DNA of 40,000 nt. Source: Cryptococcus deneoformans JEC21. Its lineage: Eukaryota > Basidiomycota > Tremellomycetes > Tremellales > Cryptococcaceae. The stretch spans positions 736,781 through 776,780 of the forward strand of contig NC_006679.1 in assembly GCF_000091045.1 (NCBI RefSeq). The letters are read 5' to 3'. The stretch's first letter is position 1; each line of letters begins with the position of its first letter. Positions 1-11,736 of this stretch are shown in pieces. Made by a program: the position numbers and the translations under genes. Below the pieces are notes generated by a model. It searched no databases and was not told where the DNA came from. It saw only the letters and a program-made list of their open reading frames with translations.

Positions 1-306
1 TCACCCATGCCAAGTAATAATTCACACTTCGGCGTTCATAGAAATTTTCCCTCGTGCAACTCTATCCCACATCAGATGGTCTGCCCTCAACAACCTCTTT
101 ATCCCCATCTCAACCGGCGAAAGCAGTAACTCAAGGCGCAGCGCTGATACTGGTAAGGGGCGAAATGGTATGATATGCATGGTATTTTGCTCTTGAGATT
201 TGAATCTTCTTCTCTGTCTCCGATGATATGCCTCGAGTTTTGACTTTATATATAGGATATGGGTGATAGATGATGATTTGATCCGGGAGGGATGATTTGA
301 GAGAAA
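1..306. other. Gene-free left edge
   Basis: No reading frame here looks coding on either strand. It lies downstream of the L33 stop codon and probably holds that gene's 3' untranslated region, and perhaps the edge of a neighbour outside the window. Confidence 0.4.
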
Positions 307-608
307 CTATTTTATCTTGGCTTCGGTGAAGAGAACATGCTTTTTCGCTGGACAAAGACTTAGCGCAATCCCGTGGACACCGAACTGTAGATAGCGCACT
401 CACCAATAGGGTCATACTTGATCTTGGCAAGTTTCTCACCGACCCTAACCCTAGAAGTGGTGTAGAAAGAACCAGTGAGAGCGGTGGAGACAAGCTTCAC
501 CAAAATTCGCCTACGCCATCAAACCTCATCAGCATTCTGCTCTGCTATTCTCAACAATCCAACATGTTCAAAAAGAATCACATACCTAGCCTTCGCTTTG
601 GGAGCCAT
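307..608 (-). CDS. MRPL39: Mitochondrial large-subunit ribosomal protein bL33m
   Basis: Structural protein of the mitochondrial 54S ribosomal subunit. Three exons, 608-586, 510-404 and 347-307, join in phase to a 56-residue protein that starts MAPKAKARRILVKLVSTA and ends KKHVLFTEAKIK. The LVSTA..G.FY.T segment, the KYDP motif and the terminal KKHVLFTEAK are hallmarks of the L33 family, and the length fits (bacterial L33 about 50, yeast Mrpl39 about 70 residues). Introns are 75 and 56 nt with GTATGT and GTGAGT donors. A plain ORF search misses the gene because its longest exon is only 107 nt. The yeast name is given by family; the exact orthologue was not tested. The gene shares its upstream region with the divergent Ser/Thr-rich gene. 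Confidence 0.9.
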
Positions 609-1123
609 CTTTCTGGATAAGATAGAGAAGTAAAATGGGCTGTTATGGAAAGAGAAAGAGTTGGCACGGCAGGGCGAGCGGACGACTGGAGATTGCTGCC
701 CTTTTCCCGATTTTCTCCATTCCAGATTGGGACACTTCACATTTCCAGCGTCATCACTTTATTTCTCTTCCGGCTTTTTGGTAACATCCCATTTCTCGCA
801 CTGCACACTGGCACGCACATTTCATCACAGTGCGATGTCTCATCGGACTTGTCATCGTCTTGAATGTTTTCAGCAGCATCACAGCCATGGACGATATATT
901 CGCACCAGCAAGTGGTGGAACAACCTCTGGAGAAGGTAATGAAATCCCCCGAATCACTTGCTTGTTTCTCCAGTCTTCTCTCCTTCACATAACTTCTTCC
1001 TTCTTACCTTACAGCTATCTCCAACTCTTAACTTTTAAGTCTTAACAACACTCACAGCAACTATTTATTCTTATTACACGGCGCTCTACTCTTAAACCCC
1101 AACACTCATCCATAGCTTTTACT
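609..1123. promoter_or_regulatory. Divergent intergenic region between bL33m and the Ser/Thr-rich gene
   Basis: A 515-bp spacer that must contain both promoters and 5' leaders. Its right part (about 965-1123) is pyrimidine-rich, as fungal leaders often are. An ATG at 887 followed by a GTAATG donor at 936 and an acceptor near 1013 could form a spliced upstream ORF of about 21 codons; it shows no family similarity and is only a possibility. Confidence 0.4.
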
Positions 1124-2918
1124 ATGCGTGCTTCTCACTTCTCCACTCTTTTCATCAAGAGTGTCTTTAAAACTTCTTCCTCCTCGCCTGCTTCCAGTTC
1201 CTCTCCTCTTAAGCTTACCGCCTCCCATTATACTCTTTCTACCATTATCAGCGACGTTAAAAAGATGAAGAAGGCTAGCGTTGTTGTTGTGCTTCAGCTC
1301 GATGGTGAGGAGAATGTGAGTTTCATTTTTGTTCTCGAATGGACGTTCGAGGCCGACGCATAACATAGGACGAGAAGGAGACTTTTCTGGGAGAATTCGA
1401 AAGTAAGGTGGCTGCTTGTGAGCCTTTAGAGCAAGATAAGGTGAGCTTTACTAATTCGTACCAAACGTAGCTGATTGCTAAATTTTGCAGGCGTACGAGA
1501 AAATCTCTGTTCCTGTCGAGTCAATCAACTCTGTGCAAGTTTCCACTTGCACTTCCACTAACATTAAAACCTCCTTTGAATCAATTCAGGGGAAAACCTC
1601 CGCTTCAACTTCAACGGAAACCTCCCTTCCCGTCTCTAAACTCAACGACCTCGATCACGACCCCTTCGGCACTTCCCCCGTCAAAGTTCAGGTCGTCCGC
1701 TCCTACAACTACCTTGGCGTCTCGGACAAGCTGAGGTCATTCCCTCCTGTTCGCCCCAACAGCATACAGGCTAATGAAGACGTAAAAGAGGTCATGAAAG
1801 CCTTCATGGACCACTACAAGCCTAAGCATGCGTCTGAAACCTCTGAAGCCACTGTGTCTCCTGTCACCATCGTCTCTCACAACAATGCGGCCAGGACTGC
1901 CTCTCGGGACATTGATTCAGTCTCCACCACTACATATGTTCCGTATACTGAGGACGACGATACAGCTGCATTTACCGTTATTCCCGCTGGCACACCAACT
2001 CATGGTCACGAGAAGTCGGACTCTATTGACTTTATTTTCACCATGTACCTGCGTATGTCTGACGACGAACTGTCATTCAGGGACCGATCCACCACTTTTT
2101 CTCCCTTATTTGATGAAGCAGGCATTACCTCAAGCGTTCAACATGATAGCACTGCCGAAGAAGGCTTTGCCGTCATTACCACGCCCGAAGCCAACGAAAT
2201 TTCACCCGAAACCTCTACCGCGTCCGAAGACCATGCCTCATCCAACAATGGTAGCTTCACCACTTCCCATGATTCTACTATTGAGGACAGCCCTGCTTAT
2301 TCTCTTCCAGCCTTTATGACCTTCACATCTATAGACACAGCACCCTTGGGCCTTTCACTTCCTATTCCCACATTCCCCGAGGAATCTTACTACGCTAGCA
2401 GCTCAGCTATGAGCATCAGGGACATTATCGTCACTCCTAACCATTCTATCGACTCGGCGGACCACTTCACTATCAGAAAAGCTTTGACTGACAACAAGAA
2501 TGCATCTTCCAAAGATGCGTTTGTTGTTGTTCCCTCGGCACTGTTTGAGAATAACGAGAGGAAGTATTCTCTGCCCTCAATCCAAAGGTTTAGGACCGCA
2601 CAACAATCGATTAGGAACTATAGGCATACAGAGAAGGTACCCCCGAGGTTCACAGCGGCTCGCCAACGCTATGGACGTAACTCCAGTAATGGTGGCAAAG
2701 AAAGATCTGACAAGGAACCTCAGGATACTATCGAAACACCTGCCCTCAATGCTAAGCCTAGATTATCATTAGCGTCTTCGTTAGAGAGAGATTTTAAGCC
2801 TGTACGACAATCATCCAAGAGCTACAAGGTCAACAGGATGACTCCGGTTAAATCTTCACAGGCGAGCGATCTGCCTCGACGATTTGTGTTGGCTGATCGT
2901 TTCTCTTTGGGCTTTTAA
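1124..2918 (+). CDS. Ser/Thr-rich protein of unknown function
   Basis: Exons 1124-1315, 1369-1440 and 1491-2918 join in phase 0 to a 563-residue protein; the introns (53 and 50 nt) have GTGAGT and GTGAGC donors and TAG/CAG acceptors. I recognise no domain. The N-terminus is basic and Ser-rich (MRASHFSTLFIKSVFKTSSS), compatible with a mitochondrial or nuclear signal but not diagnostic. The middle is acidic and dominated by Ser, Thr, Pro and Glu, as in disordered proteins; the last 120 residues are basic and rich in Arg/Lys/Ser. No membrane span or signal peptide is convincing. The start is the first ATG compatible with the spliced frame. It converges with the BEM3-like gene about 1 kb downstream. 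Possibly a clade-restricted protein. Confidence 0.7.
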
Positions 2919-3919
2919 AGCACTATGCTATGTAAGTCTTGATGTGCCATCTCATCCATGCTGACAAGTTGCTTTGATTCACCTGCAACCCTCCGAAAAA
3001 TCATAAGGTTCAACCTGATGCCGGATATGACGCACCTACTTTTGTGTATTATTTACAATGCTCTGGCTGCTGGCTATTACCTCTGTCGGACTTGGGGAGT
3101 AAGCTCAAATGGCATGTTTGGGAAGTGTGAACTGATAAAGGACAGATGTCTCGCAGTGAACTGAGGTCTCCCGCTTTGCCTTAGTCATTTTTGCGCAAGT
3201 TATAATCAAATTTGTTGTAGGTCCACATCCCCCATCCAAAAGGAAACACTTGCTGATTCGCCTGTAAATAGTGTTGTTATCCAAGGGATCAAATGAACCC
3301 ATCAGTTGGCGACGGCTGCGAGCCTTCCTGCGTACCTATGACAAAATAACCAAATACTTTAGAATTTGGGGTATCGTGACAACGTTACTGATTGTTTTGT
3401 TGGTAACGTCCAGCAACAATTACATCAAGTTGTTCAACAGGCTCGTGTCCATCATTTAAGAAACTAGCTTCCTCCTGTCATCTGCCTTATTGGTCTCGAA
3501 TCAGTCAGTGTTCGAACAAATTTACCTTTCGGTAAGCCATTTGTCTCCCGCTGGTTATCTGCACTGTCAACTATTCACCTGATTTTTCAGCTGATTGACG
3601 TTGAATCCTGACTTCTGCCTTAGGCATCTTATACTTCCATTCCGTTCCTCAGCTCACTATCTTGTGCAGCAAAGCGTCCATCCGGAATATACTCAGCAAG
3701 GAACTCGAGGCAGAGAGGTTCAGCCTAATGTCCTCTTCTGGATGTTCATTTTGACTTGAATAGATTCTGATCTTTGAAGGCAAAACATACATATCAAGAC
3801 TTCATGCTATGCTAGACAAAGATAGATAACGTAAACAACAAGAAGCCAAAGAAGTCTTCTTTTCAAGCATAAGTCTAAGCCTCTCCGTCCACGACCTCTA
3901 ATCATCTCTTTTCTATATT
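2919..3919. other. Convergent intergenic region, possible short ORF
   Basis: One kilobase between two 3' ends. An ATG-started plus-strand ORF at 3271-3459 (62 codons) contains one hydrophobic stretch (WGIVTTLLIVLLV), and another with a hydrophobic segment lies at 2958-3164 next to a GTAAGC site. I could not join them into a convincing gene, so I leave the stretch as 3' untranslated sequence of the flanking genes or a non-conserved transcript. Confidence 0.4.
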
Positions 3920-6900
3920 CTAACCTCGGCTTCGGATCGGCGCTTCCCCTTGATATCCCGCCACAGGGATAGAAGTAGTATTAGAGTGGTTAATGTCAGA
4001 GGAATGGTATTCGCTGGCAAGGTCATTGGATGATGAGACAGATTGAGAATCTTCGTTGCCTATAATCTCATTAGTGCAAGTTCCACACAGCCTTTATCAG
4101 TGCAGATCCTCACTAGCATTCAAGGTCCTTCCACTTAGTCCGGACAACGCGTCTACTTCTCCGGCCTGACACAAACTGTTTCTTTTCCTCTTCACTGTCT
4201 CATCTGCATTTTCGAACTGCACCGATCCCGGCCCTGTATCTTCTTCCGCTCTAGTGTCAAGCGTCTCAACTTCATCGTCAAAGATTGTTCCAAAGTGGGT
4301 GATCATTTCTGAGAAGATACCGGCCGGGATACCGAGGGTTGGGGAAAAAACGATGCCGATGTTGCGTAGTGTCATCTTGTTAAGAGCAGAATTCTGGACG
4401 ATGAGAATGAGGTGCGCAACAAGTGCACGGAGAAGGGCGTAGTTGGGCAGTGGCAGTTCAGAGACCAGATGAGCCAGCTCGGCGATACGTTCTGAGGACT
4501 CAACAAAGTCTAAGAAAGCATTAATTCAGTTCTTATTTGAGTTTCTTCTGAAAACGGCAGGACTCACCCATTACAGCCAAGAATCGTGCATGGAGCTCTC
4601 TCGTCAACAAACTGGTTGGCAGATCCCTTAAAAACGTCTTCAGCAGCCCCGCAATGGCATGCGGATCCCAGTGTTCATCTGCTGCAAGAAGCTTGATATC
4701 GCCTTGGTCGTCAAATTTTTCCTTCAAACCCTTGATGACAGCCGAGCTTCCACTAAGACGGTAAATACCTTCCTCATCCTCCGCCTTCTTCGCTTCAAGG
4801 TACTCAATACATCTAAACACAATCGCAGGTAGACCAGCAATGTTTGCTACGGCGATTGAATCCGTGAGGGGCACACCGAAGACGGGCTTTGTTGCTTTTT
4901 CTGTTGATCTGCCAAATCCCCAAAATCCACGGCTCTTGGCTTTCCTATCCCTCTCCTTCTCTACTATAGGGCTAGTGGCTCCAAGACTCAGAGTAGATGG
5001 GGTGTTTAAAAAGCTGTGAGAGGGTAGGGAAACGGATGGTCGGCCTGGCAGGACGCTCTGGCGTTTGTTAGCGCGAGGTGTAGGATCAGAGAATTGAGGC
5101 GGAGCTTCGGAGGAAGGGGAAACACCCTGTACGACGCTGGAATTACTTCCCCATGGTTGTCTGTGGTTCTGCACGGGTCCAGGCGGTTTGCGGGGCGGCA
5201 ATTGTTGCGAGAAGGCGCTTTCCTCAATTGGAGATTGTACAACCTGCGGAATGAACGACTGAGTAGAAGAGTATGCCACAAGTGGCTGGTTTAGCGGGGG
5301 TAGATGACTTTCCTTGTTATTATAAATAGTAGGCGAAGGCGCATCACTAAATTTGGAATCTTTTGACATACTCGAAAGGGGCCGGGAGGAAGTAACGACT
5401 ACGTCTTTGCTTTGTTTTCGCAATTGACTGGGTTTGCGCCTCAAACCTGGTACAGCCTGATTTTGATTTGTTGCAGTAGTAATAGCAGGTACTGCAGAGG
5501 GTTGTGGCACAGGAGTCCGGGCAGGAGTGACAGCGGGTACCAAAGCAGAGGCGGCGACAGATACTGTTGCTGTAGGAAGAGGTTGAGGCGAGGACATGGT
5601 CTCGGGGTCCACATGTTTTACTAAGATATCAATCCATCGATCTCTTTCCATATCACTCTCTGCACACAAGATGTGTCGGTGCGAGGTTCCTTTTTTACCT
5701 GCTTCAATGATAAGGAAGGCGTGGCGGAGATGCCGTTCATCTGATGAGTCGACAGGGCGGTTTTGACGACCGATTTGGGCGTTAGTGATGACAATGGAGC
5801 CTAGATAATTTCCTCCTCGCTGCGAACAATAGTTAGCTTATGCACAATGGCGAAAGTCAGATAGGAAAGGACTTACAGACTCGTAATACTCCATGACCGG
5901 CCCATTCAACACGAAATACCTCGTCTTCCATCCTCCAAAGTTTTTCCCCTTCTTCGTCAAATACCCTTCTTTCCTCGCATCACTTCTCTTTGCCCGTACA
6001 GGGTCGGTGCTCAAAAAATGACACAAGTCCGACTTGTCGCTAATGGGTGCAACCAATAGACTTTGCAAATACGCCTCCAAAGCCGTCTTGCGCTGATCAA
6101 TCTTGCTAGGTGCAAAATCTTTCCACGACTTGCTTTCCGGTAAAGGGGCTGCAATCTGTTTCCATTCCTTTCGACTCTTGTTCGCTGTAACTTTGATCTT
6201 GGCGTCTAGGTCAATAAAGGCCGAGAACAACTTGGCCACGTTCCAGGTTATAGGCTGGGCATTGGGAGGGCGTACAGTTATCTCCACGATGAAGCAGAGG
6301 ACTTCATGGCCGGAGGCGTTGGGGAAGACCGTACTGCTGGGGATAGTAATCCGAGCATGAGGAAGGAGGGAGGGTGAAAGTGGTCGGGTGGATGATGTTG
6401 GTAGTCGGGGCGGTTCCGCGGAGTAGGATTGTTGACGTTTAGTTTGAGGCGGCTGGTCAATGGATTGACGGAGGGTGGTGTCACGAGTGAGCGGAATAGA
6501 TATAGAGGAGTCTATAGAGGGTCGCAGAGCGTTGTCCAATGTAGAACTAGAAACCAACGTTGTTTCCGATATAGAAAAAGTAGGAGACATCGTTTCTGAC
6601 CGGATTGATTGGGAAGGGGATTTGAGAGGTACGGAAACGGAGACAGGAGTAGGACTAGGGAGTTTTTCTAGGGATTCGATGGAAGGTTCTCGTGTGGTTG
6701 GTTGAGGAATTCTAGGTCCCTCCGAACACTGGGTCAAAGGAGATGATGCAGCCACGGAAGCAGCCAAAGCCCTGGAGGACGGGGGAGGTATGACACAACC
6801 ATCTTCTCTGCCTGCCATCCTTGCACTAGTCGCAAGTTGTGGTGAAGGCTCTGCGCTATGGAAAGGAGTTGGTAAAGAGTGAATAGAATGGGATGTGCTT

Positions 6901-7593
6901 TGGGGAGAGTCGGCAAAGGGCATGGACGAGGAGGAATCTGGAGGATGACCGATATCACTTCCTCTTCTCAGCCTGCGATCCGGTATCGCAGAGGGCAACA
7001 GTCCCGTAGGCTGCACCTCGGCGGGGGACGCCAAACCCATTCCTTCTTCCTTGTTCTCAGCGATGACAGGGACATCCTCTCGATCAGAATGATTTCTTTT
7101 AATCTGAGGAACGTCAGCTCTGATGCCCAGTCCCGTTACACTCGAAGAGGAGTTGAGCTTTTTGAGTGGCCCCACGGGCTCCAGCCCAGCTGCTATCAAG
7201 CGAGAATTGGCACGCTCTCGATCTTGCCGAAGGCGGTCGTTATCCGAAGCGAATTGAGCACATTGAGATCGTTGTTTCTCAATAAGCTTCCAGAGTTGGG
7301 TATTTTGAGAGAGCTAGATTATCGTTAAAGACTGATTATTGCTTGCGAGAAAAGTGGCATACGAGGTTATTTCTTTCCGAGACAACGCTCTCCAAAGCCT
7401 TTTTCAAATCTCCGCCGTGTAGTCTTATCACACCTTCGAAGTCTAACATCCCTGTGGACCCTCTGGGACTTGATCTCGGACTGTTACCTGTTTTCGGAGA
7501 GTTTGTTGGCGATGCCCGAGAGTGAGATTTGGGTGAAATGTGAGGATAGGCAGATGGAGGGTTGAGATGAGGTGGGAGAGGTGAAGCAGACAT
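3920..7593 (-). CDS. BEM3: Bem3-type Rho GTPase-activating protein (PX-PH-RhoGAP)
   Basis: Predicted to switch off Cdc42-type GTPases at sites of polarised growth while binding phosphoinositides. Exons 7593-7363, 7313-5877, 5819-4568, 4509-4114 and 4059-3920 join in phase to 1151 residues. Domain order: an N-terminal coiled coil (about 50-110); a disordered Ser/Pro region; a PX domain (about 415-515, VLCFIVEITV onward); a PH domain (about 524-620, EGYLTKKGKNFGGWKTRYFV, split by the intron at 5820-5876); another disordered region; and RhoGAP (about 877-1045) with the arginine finger in GIYRLSGS (about Arg910) and the NKM..RNIGIVFSPTL helix. This order is that of yeast Bem3. The last exon is easily missed: a GTGAGG donor after 4114 removes an early stop and adds about 45 Ser-rich residues. 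Confidence 0.9.
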
Positions 7594-8335
7594 GTTGGAT
7601 TAATCAACTTTATGTCTGCGAGGAGTAAGATAGTGCTGCATGGTTGGAAACAAACAGTCATACCTTTATAACATAGTCTAGTAGGGCGACACCAATGACA
7701 AGATCTTTCGCTGCGGTAAAGAACAAACACTCGAAAGAAGAATGAAGTTATCGCGGATCACTGCAGAAGATTGGTAGTGATTTTTGTTGAAGCTTTTGCG
7801 TCGGTGTCGTAGAAAGAAGAACAGACAACGATGGAGAACAGGAGCCTGGAACTATAACATGCAATGTTAATCTTGTTAACACGGTACGGCCAAACAAACA
7901 AGATGCCGGCCCAGGGTTTATTGGGTCGACGACTGATGGTACCGGGTGGAGGTAACAAAACTGGCGACAGGAGCCCGAGCGAGAGCACTCACCAATGTAG
8001 GCAGCAGCTTTGGTCGATGGCTTGTAATCTATTATAGCAGAAAGAATGCGCAGATGATGAAATAGCGGAAAATTGAGATATATTGAGGAGTCATTGAGGA
8101 GTCAGGGTGTACTGTCTCACAACAAACAGATTAAATTACCCAGCGGACACAAATAAACGACTAATAGCAGAACGCGTCTTTGCGCGTACGTAACTCCATA
8201 ACTCTATCCGTATGCTTTCATGCACTTCTTATGCATAATCTGCCGTATACAACTAGCACTGTAAACCGCATTCATCGAAAAAGCATGCACTCGAAGGAGG
8301 CATTCAAAGGAAGCAGGCAAAAAGATCAAAAAGAA
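7594..8335. other. Promoter/leader of the BEM3-like gene
   Basis: 742 bp upstream of the BEM3-like start codon, on the side of the tRNA terminator. No coding frame with conserved features was found on either strand. It probably holds the promoter and 5' leader of the RhoGAP gene. Confidence 0.4.
8325..8335 (-). terminator. RNA polymerase III terminator of the tRNA gene
   Basis: Directly downstream of the tRNA 3' end on the minus strand the sequence reads TTTTCTTTTTG, a T-run that fits a Pol III stop. Confidence 0.7.
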
Positions 8336-8415
8336 AATTCGCAATGGGGTTCGAACCCATGATCTTCGCCGAACCACCACCGGAAAGCGATATGCTACCA
8401 CTGCACCATGCGAAC
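8336..8415 (-). tRNA. tRNA-Arg(CCG) with an 8-nt intron
   Basis: The minus strand folds as a complete cloverleaf: a 7-bp acceptor stem (GTTCGCA with TGCGAAT, one G-U pair), D stem GTGC/GCAT, anticodon stem TCGCT/GGCGA, 5-nt variable loop and T arm ATGGG-TTCGAAC-CCCAT. An A box (TGGTGCAGTGG) and B box (GGTTCGAAC) are present. The anticodon loop is 15 nt, i.e. 7 plus an 8-nt intron (TGGTGGTT) after position 37, which leaves loop TTCCGGC and anticodon CCG. The ...TTCCGG/AAGAT...GGGTTCGA layout resembles eukaryotic tRNA-Arg. A one-base shift of the stem would read TCC (Gly), but then the outermost stem pair is A-A, so Arg is preferred. Confidence 0.8.
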
Positions 8416-8582
8416 AAATCAACTCAGAAACCTTCTTAGCACCACATGTTCTTGTCACAAGAGCGGGGTCTCTAGTACGTCATGGATGGGACGGGAGAAG
8501 GAAGTACAATTTGACCTAAAAGGGGTAAAACTAAACCTCGACATCTCAATGTTGGCTTTGATCCCTGTCTAACCCATACACC

Positions 8583-10702
8583 ATGTCCTTCGACTACATC
8601 CGCAAGCTCGTCTCTGGTAACAAAGCCAGATTTATAGATCCCGAAGCGGCTGTTAATCTCGATCTCGTCTATGGTAAGTTCTCTTAAGTTGTCTCATTAT
8701 CGTACACGGCTGAACCGGAATTTGAAGTGACCGACAGGATCATCATGTTCGTACATGCTTAACACTTTTTTAGCCTCTTGAGCCCGGTGCTAACTCAAAA
8801 TCTAGTATGGGATACCCAGCAACAGGGGTTGCAGCGCTGTATCGTAACAAACGTCGAGATGTTCTCAGGTTTATAACATCAAGACACGGCGAGAAGTGGT
8901 GGATTTGGAATTTGTCCGTAAACTCGCCCCTGCTTACTGCTTGTCGCTGAGCTGACCGCCGAGCTTTAAGGTGTCCGCTGTATGAGAATGCTTATTCTCC
9001 TGAAAGCATGCACAATCGTGTATCGAGATACCCGTTCCCCGACCACCACCCTCCACCATTACCTCTCTTGCCATTAGCTGTCAGGGAGATGACCGCATGG
9101 CTGGAAGGGGATGAGGAACGGATTGCTATCATCCATTGTAAAGCCGGAAAAGTGAGTCGTCCCGACGCTATTGAGGTTAGCCTATAGAAAACTGACCAAG
9201 TACAGGGTCGATCTGGTACCCTCTTATGCTCGTATCTCCTCTCATTATCCGAGCTTCCTCCACCTCCAGAGCTTGACCGTTCTTACTCTTACAAAGAGTT
9301 AGCTAGAAGATTGGCGCAAAGAGAAAAACAGAAAGCCCATAGTCAAGAGCAGAGTGCGTCTCCTTCTGATGTCGATGCCGAAGATAAGGAAGGTTGGGTG
9401 TTCATCGGAGGTGGAAAAGAAGCTGCGACATTACAAGTTGATGACGATCCTTCTGTGGAGCGAGGAGGCACTTTGACACCTGCAAGATCAGAGAGGATTC
9501 AAGTTGGCCCAGTCGTCAAGGGCAATGATCATGAAGACGATAATGATACCGCCAGTTCCTTCTCTTCCACCACAACCATATCCCGGCCTTCTCCACCTCC
9601 CTCGGAACGTATCGAGCTCCAAAGTACGCCTCCTTACGATCCTATTGACATCGGAGATGAACGTCCAGCGGGGCAGAAAGGTCAAGAAGATCGAGCAGAT
9701 GGGAGAGTCGATGAAGTGTTCAAGCTGCATTCGAGTAGGAGAATGAAACCTACTAGTACAGGACGTGGCGTTTCCATTCCTAGTCGTAAGTGATATAGTG
9801 TCTTTTTTGTCTATATAATATGTGCTGATGACTCAATAGAACGTCGATGGTGTAGATATATCCACCTCTTATTCAACAACCAAGCACCTCCCTCTTACCT
9901 CTCCCTTACTCCCCGACACTTGCGCCTCCTCTCCGTCACCCTGCTCCTCACCCCTCCATCCGGCTGGCAGAAACCCCTCGCATCCCTCTTGGTCGGTTCG
10001 GGAGGTACAGGACAGGGCAAAGCCTGGGCTTCGGTGGCGAGATACGATGATGACTACGTAAAAGAATTACAAAATAGGGGAGGAACAGGTGAAGGCGTAC
10101 GTGGGGAAATTACCTGGGGTGGAGTCGCAGGAGATGGGAGATTTGATGCACACAAGATGTTTAGGAGTTTTGGGAAGATGGTGCCTGCTGATGTAAATAA
10201 GGATGTAGTCGCGGTTCTACCAAAAGATCATCAAGTAAGTCTTCCCGCCTGTGTTTTTCTTGCCCCTCCATAAAAGCACATGCTGAGCATATTCTTCGAA
10301 CAGAATTATGTAATACACCACCTTGCACCTAATCACTCTCACCTCACGCTTGACCGTTCTCGCGAATTCCGACTAAAGTTCCACCTTGGTAACCTGCCCC
10401 TTGGCTGGACGTGGCTAATCCCCGCTTTCCACCTCCCGGAGCCTTCTTCGTCTAACAGTGAAGGAGGGGAAGGGGCAGTAAAAAGAGTACATACCCTCTC
10501 TTTCCCTCGTTCCCAAGTCGACTTTCCCCTCGGCCCAGGCGCGGCGCTCCACCAAGTCCTTATCAGGCTTGAAGAAGTTACTGAGGACCGCATGGGCGAG
10601 GACGATGAGGTACCTGCAAGGTTGATGAATGACGAGGAAGAAGAGAGGGAAGGGATAGAAAATGATAGCAAAGAGGATAAGGTGAGAGAGGAGGGAGAGT
10701 AA
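8583..10702 (+). CDS. TEP1: PTEN-type phosphatase
   Basis: Predicted lipid/dual-specificity phosphatase acting on 3-phosphoinositides. Seven exons (8583-8673, 8728-8746, 8806-8913, 8971-9151, 9206-9785, 9840-10234, 10304-10702) join in phase to 590 residues. Residues 20-160 match the PTEN catalytic domain: DLVYVTDRIIIMGYPATG at the start, the RYPFPDHHPPP loop, and the P-loop HCKAGKGRSG with nucleophile Cys129. Human PTEN has GKGRT, so the Ser is a mild substitution. A poorly conserved acidic stretch (about 190-325) separates it from a C2-like part in exons 6-7. The C-terminal tail is very acidic, as in PTEN. Exon 2 is only 19 nt, and two donors are non-consensus (GTTCGT, GTCCGT) but are the only ones that keep the conserved frame. 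Confidence 0.9.
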
Positions 10703-11736
10703 CGTGTCGCTGTTTTGTACGTAATTATTGTAGGACAGTTTATCATTTATTATACATGAGCATGTAGCATATCTGTACATAATAGCCATGTCTTCGGAGG
10801 TTGGATCAACGCCCATTAATATGTTCTTGGTGAGTATCGTTCATCATCTTGTTGTGCCTATCGCTGAGCTGCGTTCTCTTTATGATTTAGTTATAAACGA
10901 GTCCTTCCCAAGTCGTAATTGAAGCGCTATAGCTTAGGCCGCAACGATGAAGGACAGATAATAGAGTTACTTGCGAGTGTAGCATCATTTGCCGCTCTCG
11001 TGAATTATTTGTGATAACGGCAAGTGGTGAATGGTGAGATGAAAGAAGGCGTGAGAAAAGAAGAGGAACAAAAGGCATTTGTTCATCAGATGGTACAGCC
11101 ATGGGCAACTGCCAAAGGAGCGTGACTACCTGGTTGTCTAATTATTCTTATGTACAACATACAAGAGGTGTCTACGTTTCACCACCGGAGTTTGGTCTCG
11201 ACACTCCACCTCGGTCCAACGCTTCTAGCAATTACTACCACTATTAACCATCTACCGTCGTTTCCAAGCTGTCGTGGTCTAAAGGAGTTAGTAGGATGCT
11301 TATCTGTGGAATATGGTTTTTCTAAGTTTACTCCTGTAATAGGTGCATAGGAGGGTGCGATGGTTGTATCAACCTTGTACTTATGCGGAGGTCCGTTGTT
11401 GTGTATCATCGACACTTGTTATCAGGAGCGGGCTTTTCCGACTAGACTAGCTTATATTGTAATACTTGTGAGTGTAGTTCCGCTACTTGTAGGCCACCTC
11501 TTTGGTACTATACCACTATCATTTTACTAGCTATTGAGTCTCTCTCTCGGCGTAGTATTTCTCTAACCTATTCTGTGCATAGCACGGATGCACTACAACG
11601 CGACTTGTGCGCAACACAAGCATAAACAGCGATGAAAGTGGAACTTTTAATGTAACCGGAAATATGATGCATCCTAACATGACTCACTACACGGCTATCA
11701 ACGGTTAGGAACCTTGCTATATTCTCCCTATAACTT
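10703..11736. other. Convergent intergenic region
   Basis: About 1 kb between the PTEN-type gene and the transporter, both ending here. It is AT-rich with no conserved reading frame on either strand. It should contain both 3' untranslated regions. No transposon ends or terminal repeats were seen. Confidence 0.4.

Noticed and set aside
830..1045. Plus-strand ORF with a signal-peptide-like start (RCLIGLVIVLNVFSSITA)
   Set aside because: It has no ATG at that position (it opens with GTG), lies in a leader/promoter region and has no conserved continuation.
3271..3459. 62-codon ORF with one hydrophobic segment
   Set aside because: It lies in the convergent 3' region, has no recognisable homology or exon partner, and one hydrophobic stretch in AT-rich DNA is weak evidence.
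11130..11736. Possible remnant of a transposon or LTR near the transporter
   Set aside because: No terminal repeats, target-site duplication or coding remnant could be found.
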